A DNA stretch of 64,000 bases from Halobacteriales archaeon YIM A00010 (GTDB taxonomy: Archaea; Halobacteriota; Halobacteria; Halobacteriales; Haloarculaceae). This document shows, one piece after another, positions 42,241 through 50,786 of this stretch. Numbering within the stretch: the first letter of the stretch is position 1; each line of letters opens with the position of its first letter. The position numbers and the translations under genes were made by a program. Under the pieces are notes generated by a model. That model worked only from the letters and a program-made list of their open reading frames with translations. It searched no databases and was not told the DNA's origin. The stretch lies in NCBI GenBank assembly GCA_025041175.1, contig JAKCFJ010000001.1:1240001-1304000 (forward strand), read 5' to 3'.

Positions 42241-43248
42241 CTACTCGGAGAGATCGCCGGTTCGGACGGCGCGTTGGATCATCGTTTCAGCAATGTTGCC
42301 ACCGTACTCCGACGTTCTGCGGACGCTGTCGAGCAGGAGACCCAATGGGTGTTGATCCGGGCTATCGCTGTCGTACAGCCGTCTGTCCGAACGATCGAGT
42401 TCGGTGAGGAGTTTGTCGCGGTCCGCGAGCGCCCGGTAGGCCATCTCGACGTCTGCCCCACCGAGCAGAACGCTAGACGCATCGGTTACGATCCCCCGTG
42501 CAGAGCGAGCAACAGCATCGATGTCGGAGATCGTCTCCGCCGCTGGCGCGTCGAGCCGAACCGCGATCGTCGCCATCTTTTCGGCGTGGTCTGCGACCCG
42601 CTCGAGCTGCTGGGCGGTCGTGTAGTAGTCCGCGATCGCCGGCCGATCGATGTCGAGCTGATCGATCGCCTGTAGGTCGGATAAGGATTGTTGGTAGTAG
42701 CGGCTCACCAGCCCGAACAGCCGGTCAGCTTCGTCGTCGCGTTCACGGACGCGGGCTGCACGCTCAGTGTCGCCCTCTATGGCGGCGGCCACCGCGTTCT
42801 CGTGCATCGAAAGCGTGATCCGCTGGAGCTGGATCACCGTCTGTCGAATGGAAACGTCATTCGTGTCGAGTAGGCTATGAAGGGTGATACGCCGTCTGGA
42901 CTCCGAAACAATCTCCAGTCCGATGAGTCCGTCCACTGTGCGTGTTACAGCCGTGCGCTGTGAATCGTCGATCCCTCCCGTGGCGGTCAGCGCGATCGTG
43001 TCGAACCCCGACGCATACCCCGCTCGAACCGTCCGAACGATGTCCTCGTCACTGCGGTGATCGACGGTGATGGTGATCGCTCGCTCGCCGTTTTTCGTGG
43101 GATCAGGACGAACGAGCAACGATCCATCGCTGTGTGGGTACAGATGCATCCGCGCCCCCGATTCGAGTCCGTGCTCTTTCGCCCACCGTTTGGGCAACGA
43201 GACGGTGAACGTCGACCCGCCGGTGAGCTGAATCTTACGCGTCTCCAT
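42241..43248 (-). CDS. AbrB-PhoU fusion, phosphate uptake regulator
   Basis: The 335-residue product has an N-terminal AbrB/SpoVT DNA-binding fold (RKIQLTGGSTFTVSLPKRWA, ESGARMHLYPHSDGSLLV) and a C-terminal PhoU-type four-helix region (TERAARVRERDDEADRLFGL, ADYYTTAQQLERVADHAEKM). Haloarchaea use such fusions as regulators near phosphate transport genes, though none is adjacent here. The ATG at 43248 starts exactly at the AbrB strand. It follows the phosphatase gene on the same strand after 77 bases. Confidence 0.92.
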   Translation of the reverse strand: METRKIQLTGGSTFTVSLPKRWAKEHGLESGARMHLYPHSDGSLLVRPDPTKNGERAITITVDHRSDEDIVRTVRAGYASGFDTIALTATGGIDDSQRTAVTRTVDGLIGLEIVSESRRRITLHSLLDTNDVSIRQTVIQLQRITLSMHENAVAAAIEGDTERAARVRERDDEADRLFGLVSRYYQQSLSDLQAIDQLDIDRPAIADYYTTAQQLERVADHAEKMATIAVRLDAPAAETISDIDAVARSARGIVTDASSVLLGGADVEMAYRALADRDKLLTELDRSDRRLYDSDSPDQHPLGLLLDSVRRTSEYGGNIAETMIQRAVRTGDLSE

Positions 43249-43522
43249 GTGTGTCCTCTCTTGTCAGTGTGAAATCGCCCGCATTGATTGTCCTACGAAC
43301 GGTCCAGCCGCCAAATCCCACCGGATCGGCCGACTGTCTATTCCATCGTTCGTGTCTCCCACGCCGCTGGCACTTCGATCGTTCTGTCTCCATCCGTTAT
43401 TATTCATGTATGTGTAGTTGGTTCTAAAATAACTGTATATGTTGGCTATATTCATAACATACGGATCAGTATCACTCTGTTTGGATGGTAGTAGTCGGTA
43501 GTGGTATGTAGCACATAGTATA

Positions 43523-44269
43523 GTGGTCATCCCTATCGGGAAGACGTCTGGCGGCTTGGAGCTGCTTCGGGCTCGATACCGAGCTGGGGTCCAATTAGAG
43601 GACGGATCCGCCGAAATGATCGCCAGTATGGCCCTCGGCACCGGTACCTTCGGTGCGATGTACATCTGCCTCTACATCTTCGGGTACCAGTTGGCTGGCG
43701 ACCTCGAAGATCGCCGCTACGAAGCGTATCGATCGATGCCCCCCGCTCCTTCAGCTGATCTCTCTGGACGAATGCTGAGCGGAGTTGTCCTTGCAGGCGT
43801 TACGTTCATCTTAACGATTCTCGCTGGCGTCTACACGGGTGCCTCGTTCGGGCTCCGCGGGCTCATGTCGATTCCGATCGTCCTTCTTGCGTTCGTTGTA
43901 ACCTGTGTTTTCTGGATGATCGTCGCAATGCCGGTCATTCTGTACGCACAGAACGAACGAGTTGCGGAGTATGCCGTGCCGATGATCGCAATTGTGGGCT
44001 ACATTGGGACGGGGCTCAATGGGGTGAACACCGAACTGTCGCCGATCGACGGCGAGATACTGACGTACCTACCAAATGCCCTCCCAACGCGTTTGATCAT
44101 CTATCATCTCGTTCCCGGTGGGGATTGGGCTGATATCGGCGTGGCACCGCCTGCGTTGCCCACTGGCCCCGAGTACGTCGCCTTGCTGGTCGTCTACGGG
44201 CTCCTCGCACTCGCTGTCGGAACCGTCCTGACGACGAGAGTGCTGTACCGACGGGAGTGGTGGCCATGA
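43523..44269 (+). CDS. ABC-2 type transporter permease, possibly N-terminally short
   Basis: The 248-residue frame has five or six hydrophobic segments: MIASMALGTGTFGAMYICLY, LSGVVLAGVTFILTILAGVY, IPIVLLAFVVTCVFWMIVAM, VPMIAIVGYIGTGLNGV and YVALLVVYGLLALAVGTVLT. The polar loop DLEDRRYEAYRSMPPAPSADLSG is typical of haloarchaeal ABC-2 permeases. There is no ATG near the beginning; only GTG at 43523 or ATG at 43616 fit, and relatives normally have one more N-terminal helix. It overlaps the ATPase gene by four bases. The exported substrate is unknown. Confidence 0.8.
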   Translation: MVIPIGKTSGGLELLRARYRAGVQLEDGSAEMIASMALGTGTFGAMYICLYIFGYQLAGDLEDRRYEAYRSMPPAPSADLSGRMLSGVVLAGVTFILTILAGVYTGASFGLRGLMSIPIVLLAFVVTCVFWMIVAMPVILYAQNERVAEYAVPMIAIVGYIGTGLNGVNTELSPIDGEILTYLPNALPTRLIIYHLVPGGDWADIGVAPPALPTGPEYVALLVVYGLLALAVGTVLTTRVLYRREWWP

Positions 44270-45138
44270 AACAACCGTGTATCGAAGCTACTGATCTCGA
44301 GAAATCCTTCGATGACGAGCTCGTGCTTAAGGGCGTCAACCTCAGTGTCAGGACGGGGGAACTACTCGCGGTGATGGGACCGAACGGCGTCGGTAAATCA
44401 GTGCTGTTCTCGTGTCTGGCTGGTAGCGAAATCCCCACGCACGGCTCAATTACCGTTCTCGACGAACCAGCCACCGATCGATCTGTCACGACGAGCTTTC
44501 TGTTACAGGACGCGCTCTGTCTCGAGCGGCTCACCGGCCAGGAGAACATCCGATTCTACAGTCAGCTGCACCCCATGTTCACCGACGACTGGCAGGAATA
44601 CGTGGAAGTGCTAGGTCTCGTTGATGACCTCGACAAACGTGTCGAACAGTATTCCGGAGGCATGAAGCGCAAACTCGAGTTGACGATTGCCCTGAGCATC
44701 GATGTCCCGATCTACCTGCTCGATGAGCCGACCGCTGCCCTCGACCTGACGGTGATTCAGGAAGTCCACCGTCTGCTCCGAGAGAAACAAGACGAGGGGA
44801 AGACGATCGTCATCTCGAGTCACAGTCCGATGGACGCTGATATCGCTGATCGCATCGCGTTTGTGGCCGATGGTCGTGTCGTGGCGATGGGTGAGCCTGA
44901 CGAACTGTTCGATGCGGTACCGCCGGTGCTCGAAACGACTGGGACCAACGCCGACGCTCTCACTGGGATGGCAGTAGGCGGCCAGCTGTTCCCCAGTGAT
45001 GGGGGAGTTCGAGCGTTTTCGCCGCCGGACGAACCGATACCGACAGCGGACATGGAGGCGGTGACCCGTCTCGATCGGCCGACGTACACCGATCTGTTTA
45101 ACTATTATACAATCGATATCAGAGATATAAATAAGTGA
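44266..45138 (+). CDS. ABC transporter ATPase (ABC-2 exporter)
   Basis: The 290-residue product has Walker A GPNGVGKSVLF, signature QYSGGMKRKLELTIALSIDV, Walker B PIYLLDEPTAALDLTVIQEV and the switch His in VISSHSPMDADIADRI. The C-terminal 60 residues vary and end IDIRDINK. The ATG at 44266 overlaps the permease stop (ATGA). With the permease, a membrane protein and a small regulator it forms a four-gene export operon, in the CcmA/NatA style. Function unassigned. Confidence 0.93.
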   Translation: MKQPCIEATDLEKSFDDELVLKGVNLSVRTGELLAVMGPNGVGKSVLFSCLAGSEIPTHGSITVLDEPATDRSVTTSFLLQDALCLERLTGQENIRFYSQLHPMFTDDWQEYVEVLGLVDDLDKRVEQYSGGMKRKLELTIALSIDVPIYLLDEPTAALDLTVIQEVHRLLREKQDEGKTIVISSHSPMDADIADRIAFVADGRVVAMGEPDELFDAVPPVLETTGTNADALTGMAVGGQLFPSDGGVRAFSPPDEPIPTADMEAVTRLDRPTYTDLFNYYTIDIRDINK

Positions 45139-45146
45139 TTGAGAGA

Positions 45147-45764
45147 ATGAACGACACAGATATCGACAAAGATGTCCTCGAGAAAGAGCTGGGTCAGATC
45201 AAACAGGCCGTCGGTCTGCAGGACGAGTACCCCTACTGGTGGCGCTGGTGGCTTGTCGAAGGCGTCGGTGTCGGTATTACTCTTCCACTCCTCGAGTGGG
45301 GGGTTCGTGAGGGGTTCTCACTGGTGCTCATTGGCGCGCTCATCGCTGTCTTCGTCGCCCACCAGCTCGCGCTGTACCACATCCAATCGAGCTACGAACC
45401 ACCGACGACTGGCATCCCGAGCTGGGGAACGTGGCACCTCGCGTTCTTTGCCGCGCTCGGCGCGGTCCTCGTCGGGATGAATCCGTTTTTGGACGCAATC
45501 GATACGAGCGAGACGCTCGTCCTCTGGCTCGTGGTCGTTGGTGGACTCCTCGGCCTCGGCTATCTGTCTCTCGGACAGTTGCTAGAGGCCCACAATATCA
45601 GAAAAGCCGACAGATACGCCTTCTACGCTGGTGGTATCTGGATACTCGGACTGGTCGCAGTCATCCCGTACGTTCCGCAGGTGTACGGCTGGGCCTTTAC
45701 TATCTTTGGCGTGAGCTACGCCTGTTACTGTATCGTCGCATACGTCATCCTCTCACGAACGTAG
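45147..45764 (+). CDS. multi-helix membrane protein of the ABC operon, 205 aa
   Basis: The product starts MNDTDIDKDVLEKELGQIKQ, an acidic helical head, then YWWRWWLVEG and about six hydrophobic segments (ITLPLLEWG, FSLVLIGALIAVFVAHQLAL, WHLAFFAALGAVLVGM, LVLWLVVVGGLLGLGYLSLG, AFYAGGIWILGLVAVIPYVP, TIFGVSYACYCIVAYVIL). It starts 8 bases after the ATPase stop and ends one base before the HTH gene. It may be an accessory membrane partner. Family not recognised. Confidence 0.85.
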   Translation: MNDTDIDKDVLEKELGQIKQAVGLQDEYPYWWRWWLVEGVGVGITLPLLEWGVREGFSLVLIGALIAVFVAHQLALYHIQSSYEPPTTGIPSWGTWHLAFFAALGAVLVGMNPFLDAIDTSETLVLWLVVVGGLLGLGYLSLGQLLEAHNIRKADRYAFYAGGIWILGLVAVIPYVPQVYGWAFTIFGVSYACYCIVAYVILSRT

Positions 45765-45765
45765 T

Positions 45766-46053
45766 ATGGAATTCGACAAACTTGTCCACCAACCGACGCG
45801 TTTGCAGATATTCGCCCACCTGTACGCACACGGCGAGACGCGTTTCACTGACCTCCAGGCAAACCTCGACATCACGGAGGGAAACCTGGCAAGCCACATT
45901 GGGAAGATGGAAGACGCCGAGTGTGTTGCCGTCGAAAAACAGTTCGTCGACCGAAAACCGCAGACGACGTATCAGCTCACCGATCGAGGAGAGGAGCTGT
46001 TCGAGTCACACGTACAGACACTCGAACGTTTGATTTCCGATTTTGATACCTGA
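45766..46053 (+). CDS. small winged-helix regulator of the ABC operon
   Basis: The 95-residue product is a MarR/ArsR-type winged helix: LVHQPTRLQIFAHLYAHGET, RFTDLQANLDITEGNLASHIGKMEDAECV, and a wing KPQTTYQLTDRGEELFESHV. This type (HTH_34-like) is common beside ABC-2 exporters and membrane proteins. The gene starts one base after the membrane protein stop, so it is co-transcribed and probably controls its own operon. Confidence 0.9.
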   Translation: MEFDKLVHQPTRLQIFAHLYAHGETRFTDLQANLDITEGNLASHIGKMEDAECVAVEKQFVDRKPQTTYQLTDRGEELFESHVQTLERLISDFDT

Positions 46054-46383
46054 TCCAACTCTGCAATTGCTCTTCTCTGTACGTCTGCGGTTACCGATGG
46101 ACCGTGTACAGGTTGTATCAAGGACCGTTGTTCCACACGTCCCAAACTGCTCACTGCGATCGTGACGTGCTCAATAGGTTCCGTGATCGAACGTACCGAC
46201 CACGGGTGGGTGCCCATTACGATCACCACTGGCTGTTCACCCGAAACGATCAGTTGGAGTCCTACAAACGATTTCGGACCGGCTGGCCTACCAGCCGTTA
46301 CGAACGACCCCACTCTCCGTGAATCGTACACACGGAAGAACAGCACGGTTGGGGAGTGATGCATCCCTTGTGCGCACGAGGAT
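46054..46383. other. intergenic region between two regulator genes
   Basis: About 330 bases between convergent genes. A short hairpin CGGCTGGCCTACCAGCCG lies near 46279-46296 and might end one of the transcripts. I see no convincing gene. Confidence 0.45.
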
Positions 46384-46746
46384 CTACTGCTGAGTGGCAC
46401 TAACGAGATCGTGGATCTCTGCAGCGCGGCTCTCGGACGTGACGAACCGCGAGAACACCCACGACAGTTGGTTCACGATGGCGTCGTGGCCAGCCTCGGT
46501 CAGCGCGTACTCGTTCGTTCGCTTATCGAGTTCGCTTTTCTCGACGAGTCCCATCTCGACGAGATCGTCGAGATTCGGATAGAGTCGCCCGTGGTTGACA
46601 TCCGAGCCGTCATACTCTTCTAGCTCGCGCTTGATCGCCAGCCCGTAGCGAGCCTCCTCCGAGAGGATGGCGAGAATCCTCTGTTGGAACGCCGTCAGTT
46701 CGTACGCAATACCTGATTCCTCCTCGTCTGGCACTGTCACCGACAT
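46384..46746 (-). CDS. PadR family transcriptional regulator
   Basis: The 120-residue product has the PadR winged helix: YELTAFQQRILAILSEEARY, GLAIKRELEEYDGSDVNHGRLYPNLDDLVEMGLVEKSE and a wing RTNEYALTEAG, then a C-terminal dimerisation helix. PadR proteins usually repress a nearby transporter or stress gene. It is convergent with the ABC operon and read in the same direction as tatC beyond it. The target is not identifiable. Confidence 0.92.
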   Translation of the reverse strand: MSVTVPDEEESGIAYELTAFQQRILAILSEEARYGLAIKRELEEYDGSDVNHGRLYPNLDDLVEMGLVEKSELDKRTNEYALTEAGHDAIVNQLSWVFSRFVTSESRAAEIHDLVSATQQ

Positions 46747-46933
46747 GCTACAGACTGACGATCGTATCGCATGTAATACTACTCGACCATCACATGAGTG
46801 TTTGACGCATCCAACGAGTAATATGGTGATATGGGAATTTTGCTCTCCGTACAGCGATCACAGAATTCGATTCGTCTCGGTCTCACCGGCGACCTGCATC
46901 CTATCGTCGATATCTCATCGCCGAGCGCGTCGG

Positions 46934-49444
46934 TCACCCGCGCTGGGTCCACTTGAGGAGAAGCAGCGTGGATTCGAAGAGGACCACCATGGAGAGCGCC
47001 ACGATGATCGGGGCCATGCCAGTTGGATCCGGGTTGGTGATGAACGCCAGACCGGCGAAGCCACCCCAGAAGTACAGTCGCCGATCAGTGAGCCACGACC
47101 GGCTCGTCACCCCCATCATGACGGCGAGCATAATGAACAGGGGGATCTGGAAGATGAGGGCAAAAAAGCCCATCATGAGGAGCATCAGCCCGAACGTATC
47201 GGACAGCCCGAATGCGATTTCGGCGGTCCCCTGGGTGTAGCCCAGAAAGTAGACGAAGATGAGGGGCAGGACCACGAAGAAGGCGAACGCGACACCGAGC
47301 GTGGAAAGTATGAGACTCGTTGGGATTGCAGCGATGTAATACCGCCGTTCACGTGGATACAGCCCCGGCCGCATGAACAGATACGTCTCATAGACGAACA
47401 CCGGCATAGCGATAACGAATCCAGCGAGCGTTGCGACTTTCAGCCGTGCGAGCACGAGCGCGAGCGGGCGATACACCCGGGGCTGAACCACGTCTGTGCT
47501 CCCCAGAGCGAGAATCGAATACCAGATCTCATTGATGAGCCGGTCGGCAAACGGAAACGTGAGTGCGCTCACAATGGCCATGACCACGACGACGACCAAC
47601 ACCCGGCGGACCATCTCTTCGATGTGGGCGCTCAAAGGCATCTCCTGGTCTTCGGTCGGTCCACTCGGAACGAGCGAATCATCCTCTGAACCCGCCTCTG
47701 AGCCCGCAACGTCGGGGGTTGCTACCGTGTCCTTTGTGAGAGTCCCTCCATCCGATTTCCTCGGTTCTCCTGTCTCGGAGGAGTCAGCCGGGGAGGACGT
47801 GCCCGCCGCAGTCGAACTCGTATCGTCTGCTATCGATGTCGAATCCGCACTGGTTGTGGGTGATGATCCGGTGTCTCGATCGTCGTCGTTCCGGCCCGAC
47901 TGAGAGGTCGACTGACGCTTCCACGGTACCTCAGAGACACCACCCATTTGAGACCCTTCGGAGGGTCCATCCGACGCTTCCTCTTCTGAGTGATTTTGTT
48001 CCCGCGAGGACGATTGAGACGCGTCAGTGTCTTGATTTCGTGACGGTGATTGCTCTGTGTCAGAATTCGGATCTCGAGCACCCGCTGGATCTGACTTCGA
48101 CCCTCGATCTCGGGCACTGCGCCGATCCGTATCAGAGAGACGATTCCGCGAACTCGTCAGATCTGAATTCGAGCTCCGATCGCGGGAACTCCTTGGATCC
48201 GACTCCGACTCCGACTCTCGATTCCGAGCACTACGCCGATCCGTATCAGAGGGACGATTCCGCGAACTCGTCAGATCCGGCTTCGACTCCCGATTGTGGG
48301 CGTTCGTTGGACCCGACCCTGACTCCCGATTCCACGAATTCGTCGGGTCTGAATTCGAATTTCGATTGCGGGAGCTCGATGGATCCGACTCCGACCCTCG
48401 ATTCCGTGAACTCGTCAGATCTGAATTCGACTCCCGATTGTGGGCGTTTGTCGGATCCGACTCCGATCCCCGATCTCGGGCACTGCGCCGATCCGTATCA
48501 GAGAGACGATTCCGCGAACTCGTCAGATCTGAATTCGAGCTCCGATCGCGGGAACTCCTTGGATCCGACTCCGACTCCGACTCTCGATTCCGAGCACTAC
48601 GCCGATCCGTATCAGAGGGACGATTCCGCGAACTCGTCAGATCCGGCTTCGACTCCCGATTGTGGGAGTTTGTCGGATCCGACTTCGACCCTCGATCGCG
48701 GGAGCTCGTTGGACTTGAATTCGAGCTCCGATCGCGGGAACTCCTTGGATCCGACTCCGACTCCGACTCTCGATTCCGAGCACTACGCCGATCCGTATCA
48801 GAGGGACGATTCCGCGAACTCGTCAGATCTGAATTCGACCCTCGATCACGGGAGCTCGTTGGACCCGACTTCGAACCCCGATCTCGGGCACTGCGCCGAT
48901 TCGTATCAGAGGGCCGATCCCGGGACCACCCTGTGCCGGCATTGCGGTCCTGGGTGGACGTCGATCCGGAGTTCGTGCCGCGCTCTTGTGAGGCCCTCCG
49001 GTCAGAATCCGCATCACTGCTCCGAGACGACGATCGAGCGCGGTCTCTCGTTCGTCTCGTGTTCTCCGTCTCCCGATCCGATGCAGTCGACCGTCGGCGA
49101 TCGTGTGCAGAGTTCCGAGAACGAGACGCGTCTCGATTCCTCGAACTCGGCGTGGACGACCGTCTCTTTGAAGACGATTCGGTTGTGTCGTCACGACCAC
49201 GAACGTCCGAACGCAGATCGGTCTCGTCCCCACGATCGAAACCATCGTTTGGGGAGTCCGAACCGGAACGGGGAGAATCCTCGTCTAGCTCATCGAAGAA
49301 ACCGGAATCATCGGAGAAGACGAAACTATCCTGATCCCGTGTCTCATCGTCGGATGTATCTTCCCACGAATCATCGCCATCCGCCGGCTCATCGCGGGAC
49401 CTGCGTCCGTCGTCTCCGCCCATTACGGTACTCTGGTATCCCAT
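46934..49444 (-). CDS. tatC: Sec-independent translocase TatC with giant Ser/Arg/Asp repeat N-terminus
   Basis: Residues about 600-836 are a complete TatC: MPLSAHIEEMVRRVLVVVVV (conserved His-Ile-Glu-Glu head), six hydrophobic segments, and FITNPDPTGMAPIIVALSMV. TatC is the receptor for folded, twin-arginine proteins, the dominant export route in haloarchaea. The preceding 600 residues are hydrophilic: an acidic head, then about 26 tandem 12-residue repeats of the type SSRNRxSDTDRR or SSRDRSSNSDLT, then a Ser/Thr/Asp linker. The ATG at 49444 (or 49423) is supported by a TATA-like GATATTTTTG upstream. An internal start at 47641 (MPLSAH) cannot be excluded. Confidence 0.93.
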   Translation of the reverse strand: MGYQSTVMGGDDGRRSRDEPADGDDSWEDTSDDETRDQDSFVFSDDSGFFDELDEDSPRSGSDSPNDGFDRGDETDLRSDVRGRDDTTESSSKRRSSTPSSRNRDASRSRNSAHDRRRSTASDRETENTRRTRDRARSSSRSSDADSDRRASQERGTNSGSTSTQDRNAGTGWSRDRPSDTNRRSARDRGSKSGPTSSRDRGSNSDLTSSRNRPSDTDRRSARNRESESESDPRSSRDRSSNSSPTSSRDRGSKSDPTNSHNRESKPDLTSSRNRPSDTDRRSARNRESESESDPRSSRDRSSNSDLTSSRNRLSDTDRRSARDRGSESDPTNAHNRESNSDLTSSRNRGSESDPSSSRNRNSNSDPTNSWNRESGSGPTNAHNRESKPDLTSSRNRPSDTDRRSARNRESESESDPRSSRDRSSNSDLTSSRNRLSDTDRRSARDRGSKSDPAGARDPNSDTEQSPSRNQDTDASQSSSREQNHSEEEASDGPSEGSQMGGVSEVPWKRQSTSQSGRNDDDRDTGSSPTTSADSTSIADDTSSTAAGTSSPADSSETGEPRKSDGGTLTKDTVATPDVAGSEAGSEDDSLVPSGPTEDQEMPLSAHIEEMVRRVLVVVVVMAIVSALTFPFADRLINEIWYSILALGSTDVVQPRVYRPLALVLARLKVATLAGFVIAMPVFVYETYLFMRPGLYPRERRYYIAAIPTSLILSTLGVAFAFFVVLPLIFVYFLGYTQGTAEIAFGLSDTFGLMLLMMGFFALIFQIPLFIMLAVMMGVTSRSWLTDRRLYFWGGFAGLAFITNPDPTGMAPIIVALSMVVLFESTLLLLKWTQRG
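47987..48931 (-). repeat. 36-bp coding repeats in tatC
   Basis: The minus strand encodes about 26 tandem units of 12 codons (a few of 14) with consensus (T/R)-S-(S/A)-R-(N/D)-R-x-S-(D/N/E)-(S/T)-D-(P/L/R). Larger blocks recur almost identically at DNA level, for example TCAGAGAGACGATTCCGCG or TCAGAGGGACGATTCCGCG at 48135, 48248, 48501 and 48613. There are no spacers of unique sequence. Confidence 0.9.
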
Positions 49445-49907
49445 CGATTGTAAGCCTTCTCACCCGATAGCACGCGCACAAAAATATCAACATAAGTATA
49501 GCACGCTCGACCTCCTTGTACAGTTCCGTATTCGTTTCTAGAACAGTAGGAAAGCAATCGGGAACCACCACGAGCGATGAATCGTGGTTGCAGGGGCCTC
49601 CAGCGGGAATCAACTCCTCGCTCTGGGACGTGTTAGCTTTGGGCTACAAAAACTACGTGGATGAGAGAAATCAGAATGGAACACAGGAGAATGACAAATA
49701 CACGATCGATAGCGAACGATCCACGTTTCCAGTTATGTCCGCTTTCGTGTTCGTTCGGTACCCGTTCGTGACGCACTCGATAGCCTCCCTGCGGTCGTTC
49801 GTTCCAGCGGTTCCAGGAGATCCATCCGGAGTCACCGCGATCGATGCACGGGGACGACCACCAATCATTATTGTTCGACTCGTCGTATCCGCACCCGGAG
49901 ACAGATA
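49445..49907. other. intergenic region between tatC and the SDR gene
   Basis: About 460 bases. It contains the tatC promoter side (AT-rich around 49480-49500), a hairpin ACCACGA/TCGTGGT with loop GCGATGAA at 49567-49588 resembling IS200/IS605-type ends, and the SDR promoter side. I see no convincing gene. Confidence 0.5.
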
Positions 49908-50666
49908 ATGTTGGATGATAAAACTGTGTTTATTACTGGTGCTGGCGGCGGCATCGGAAGCGAGACCGCGCGCCAGTGTGCGAACGCGGGCGCACGCGTC
50001 GTCCTCACGGACATAGACAGCGATTCCGCCGAATCGGCCGCACAGTCGATCCGAGATTCGGGCGGGAAAGCCGTCGCTCACGACCTCGACGTGACAAATT
50101 CAGATCAGTTCGAGGATCTCGTCGCCGTGACCGCAGACGAGTACGGTTTGGACGTGATCGTGAACAACGCCGGCATCGGTCACGACGCGGCCTACACGGA
50201 GAACGTGGCGGAGCACACCCGGGATCGGGTGATGTCGGTCAACATCGACGGCGTCTGGAACGGCTGTCACGCGGCGCTCCCGATCATGAAAGAGCAAGGT
50301 CACGGATCGATCGTCAACGTCGCCTCGCTCGCGGCGATCGTTGGACTCCCGAAGCAGGCGGTGTACTCGCTCACGAAGGGTGCGATCGTCAGCTTCACCC
50401 GCGCTGTCGCCGTCGAGTGTGGTCCCAGCGGCGTGCGCGCGAACGCGGTCTGTCCCGGCTTCATCGACGCTGGCGTCGGGAAGGAGTACTTCGATTCGGC
50501 CGACGATCCACAGAAAGCCCGCGAGCGCAGCAAACGGGCGTATCCGTTACGCCGACTCGGCGACGCCGACGAGGTCGCCGCCGCGATCCGGTTCCTCGCA
50601 AGCGAACAGGCGTCCTACATCACAGGAAACGCACTCAGGATCGACGGCGGCTACTCGGTTGCGTGA
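49908..50666 (+). CDS. short-chain dehydrogenase/reductase (SDR)
   Basis: The 252-residue product is a classical SDR: cofactor loop VFITGAGGGIGSETARQCAN, a following Asp (VVLTDIDSDS) that favours NAD, the NNAGIG strand, catalytic Ser in IVNVASLAAIVGLP, YSLTKGA with the Tyr and Lys, and the C-terminal SYITGNALRIDGGYSVA. It could be a 3-oxoacyl or sugar-alcohol dehydrogenase; substrate not determinable. Its stop codon overlaps the left end of the 110-bp inverted-repeat element. Confidence 0.94.
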   Translation: MLDDKTVFITGAGGGIGSETARQCANAGARVVLTDIDSDSAESAAQSIRDSGGKAVAHDLDVTNSDQFEDLVAVTADEYGLDVIVNNAGIGHDAAYTENVAEHTRDRVMSVNIDGVWNGCHAALPIMKEQGHGSIVNVASLAAIVGLPKQAVYSLTKGAIVSFTRAVAVECGPSGVRANAVCPGFIDAGVGKEYFDSADDPQKARERSKRAYPLRRLGDADEVAAAIRFLASEQASYITGNALRIDGGYSVA

Positions 50667-50775
50667 TAGGGACTGTTGTGCGTATTTTCGGCACAGTCGT
50701 TGACTGACGACTGCTCTGTGGTTTCACGAACCGTTCTGTGTCACCCCAGCGGGAAGAAATCACAACAGTCCCTAT
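50666..50775. repeat. 110-bp MITE-like element with 15-bp perfect terminal inverted repeats
   Basis: The left end ATAGGGACTGTTGTG (50666-50680) is the exact reverse complement of the right end CACAACAGTCCCTAT (50761-50775). The interior is 80 bases without a gene. No clear target duplication is seen. It lies between the SDR stop and the mutL stop and may be a non-autonomous transposable element, or double as a bidirectional terminator. Confidence 0.75.
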
Positions 50776-50786
50776 GAGCGGCCCTC

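Noticed and set aside
45972-46400. 142-codon frame on the minus strand between the HTH and PadR genes
   Set aside because: Overlaps the ends of both genes, with no motif and unusual composition.
48110-48930. Possible CRISPR array in the 36-bp repeats
   Set aside because: Repeats are contiguous, variable in register with codons, and have no unique spacers. No cas genes are nearby.
48057-49334. Long open frames on the plus strand opposite the tatC repeat region
   Set aside because: They exist because the 36-bp repeats keep several frames open. The minus strand continues into a complete TatC domain, has the haloarchaeal acidic composition, and carries the promoter-like signal.
49516-49908. 130-codon frame upstream of the SDR gene
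   Set aside because: Begins inside the tatC upstream region and crosses a hairpin; composition is Ser/Thr/Arg-mixed and no family is recognised.
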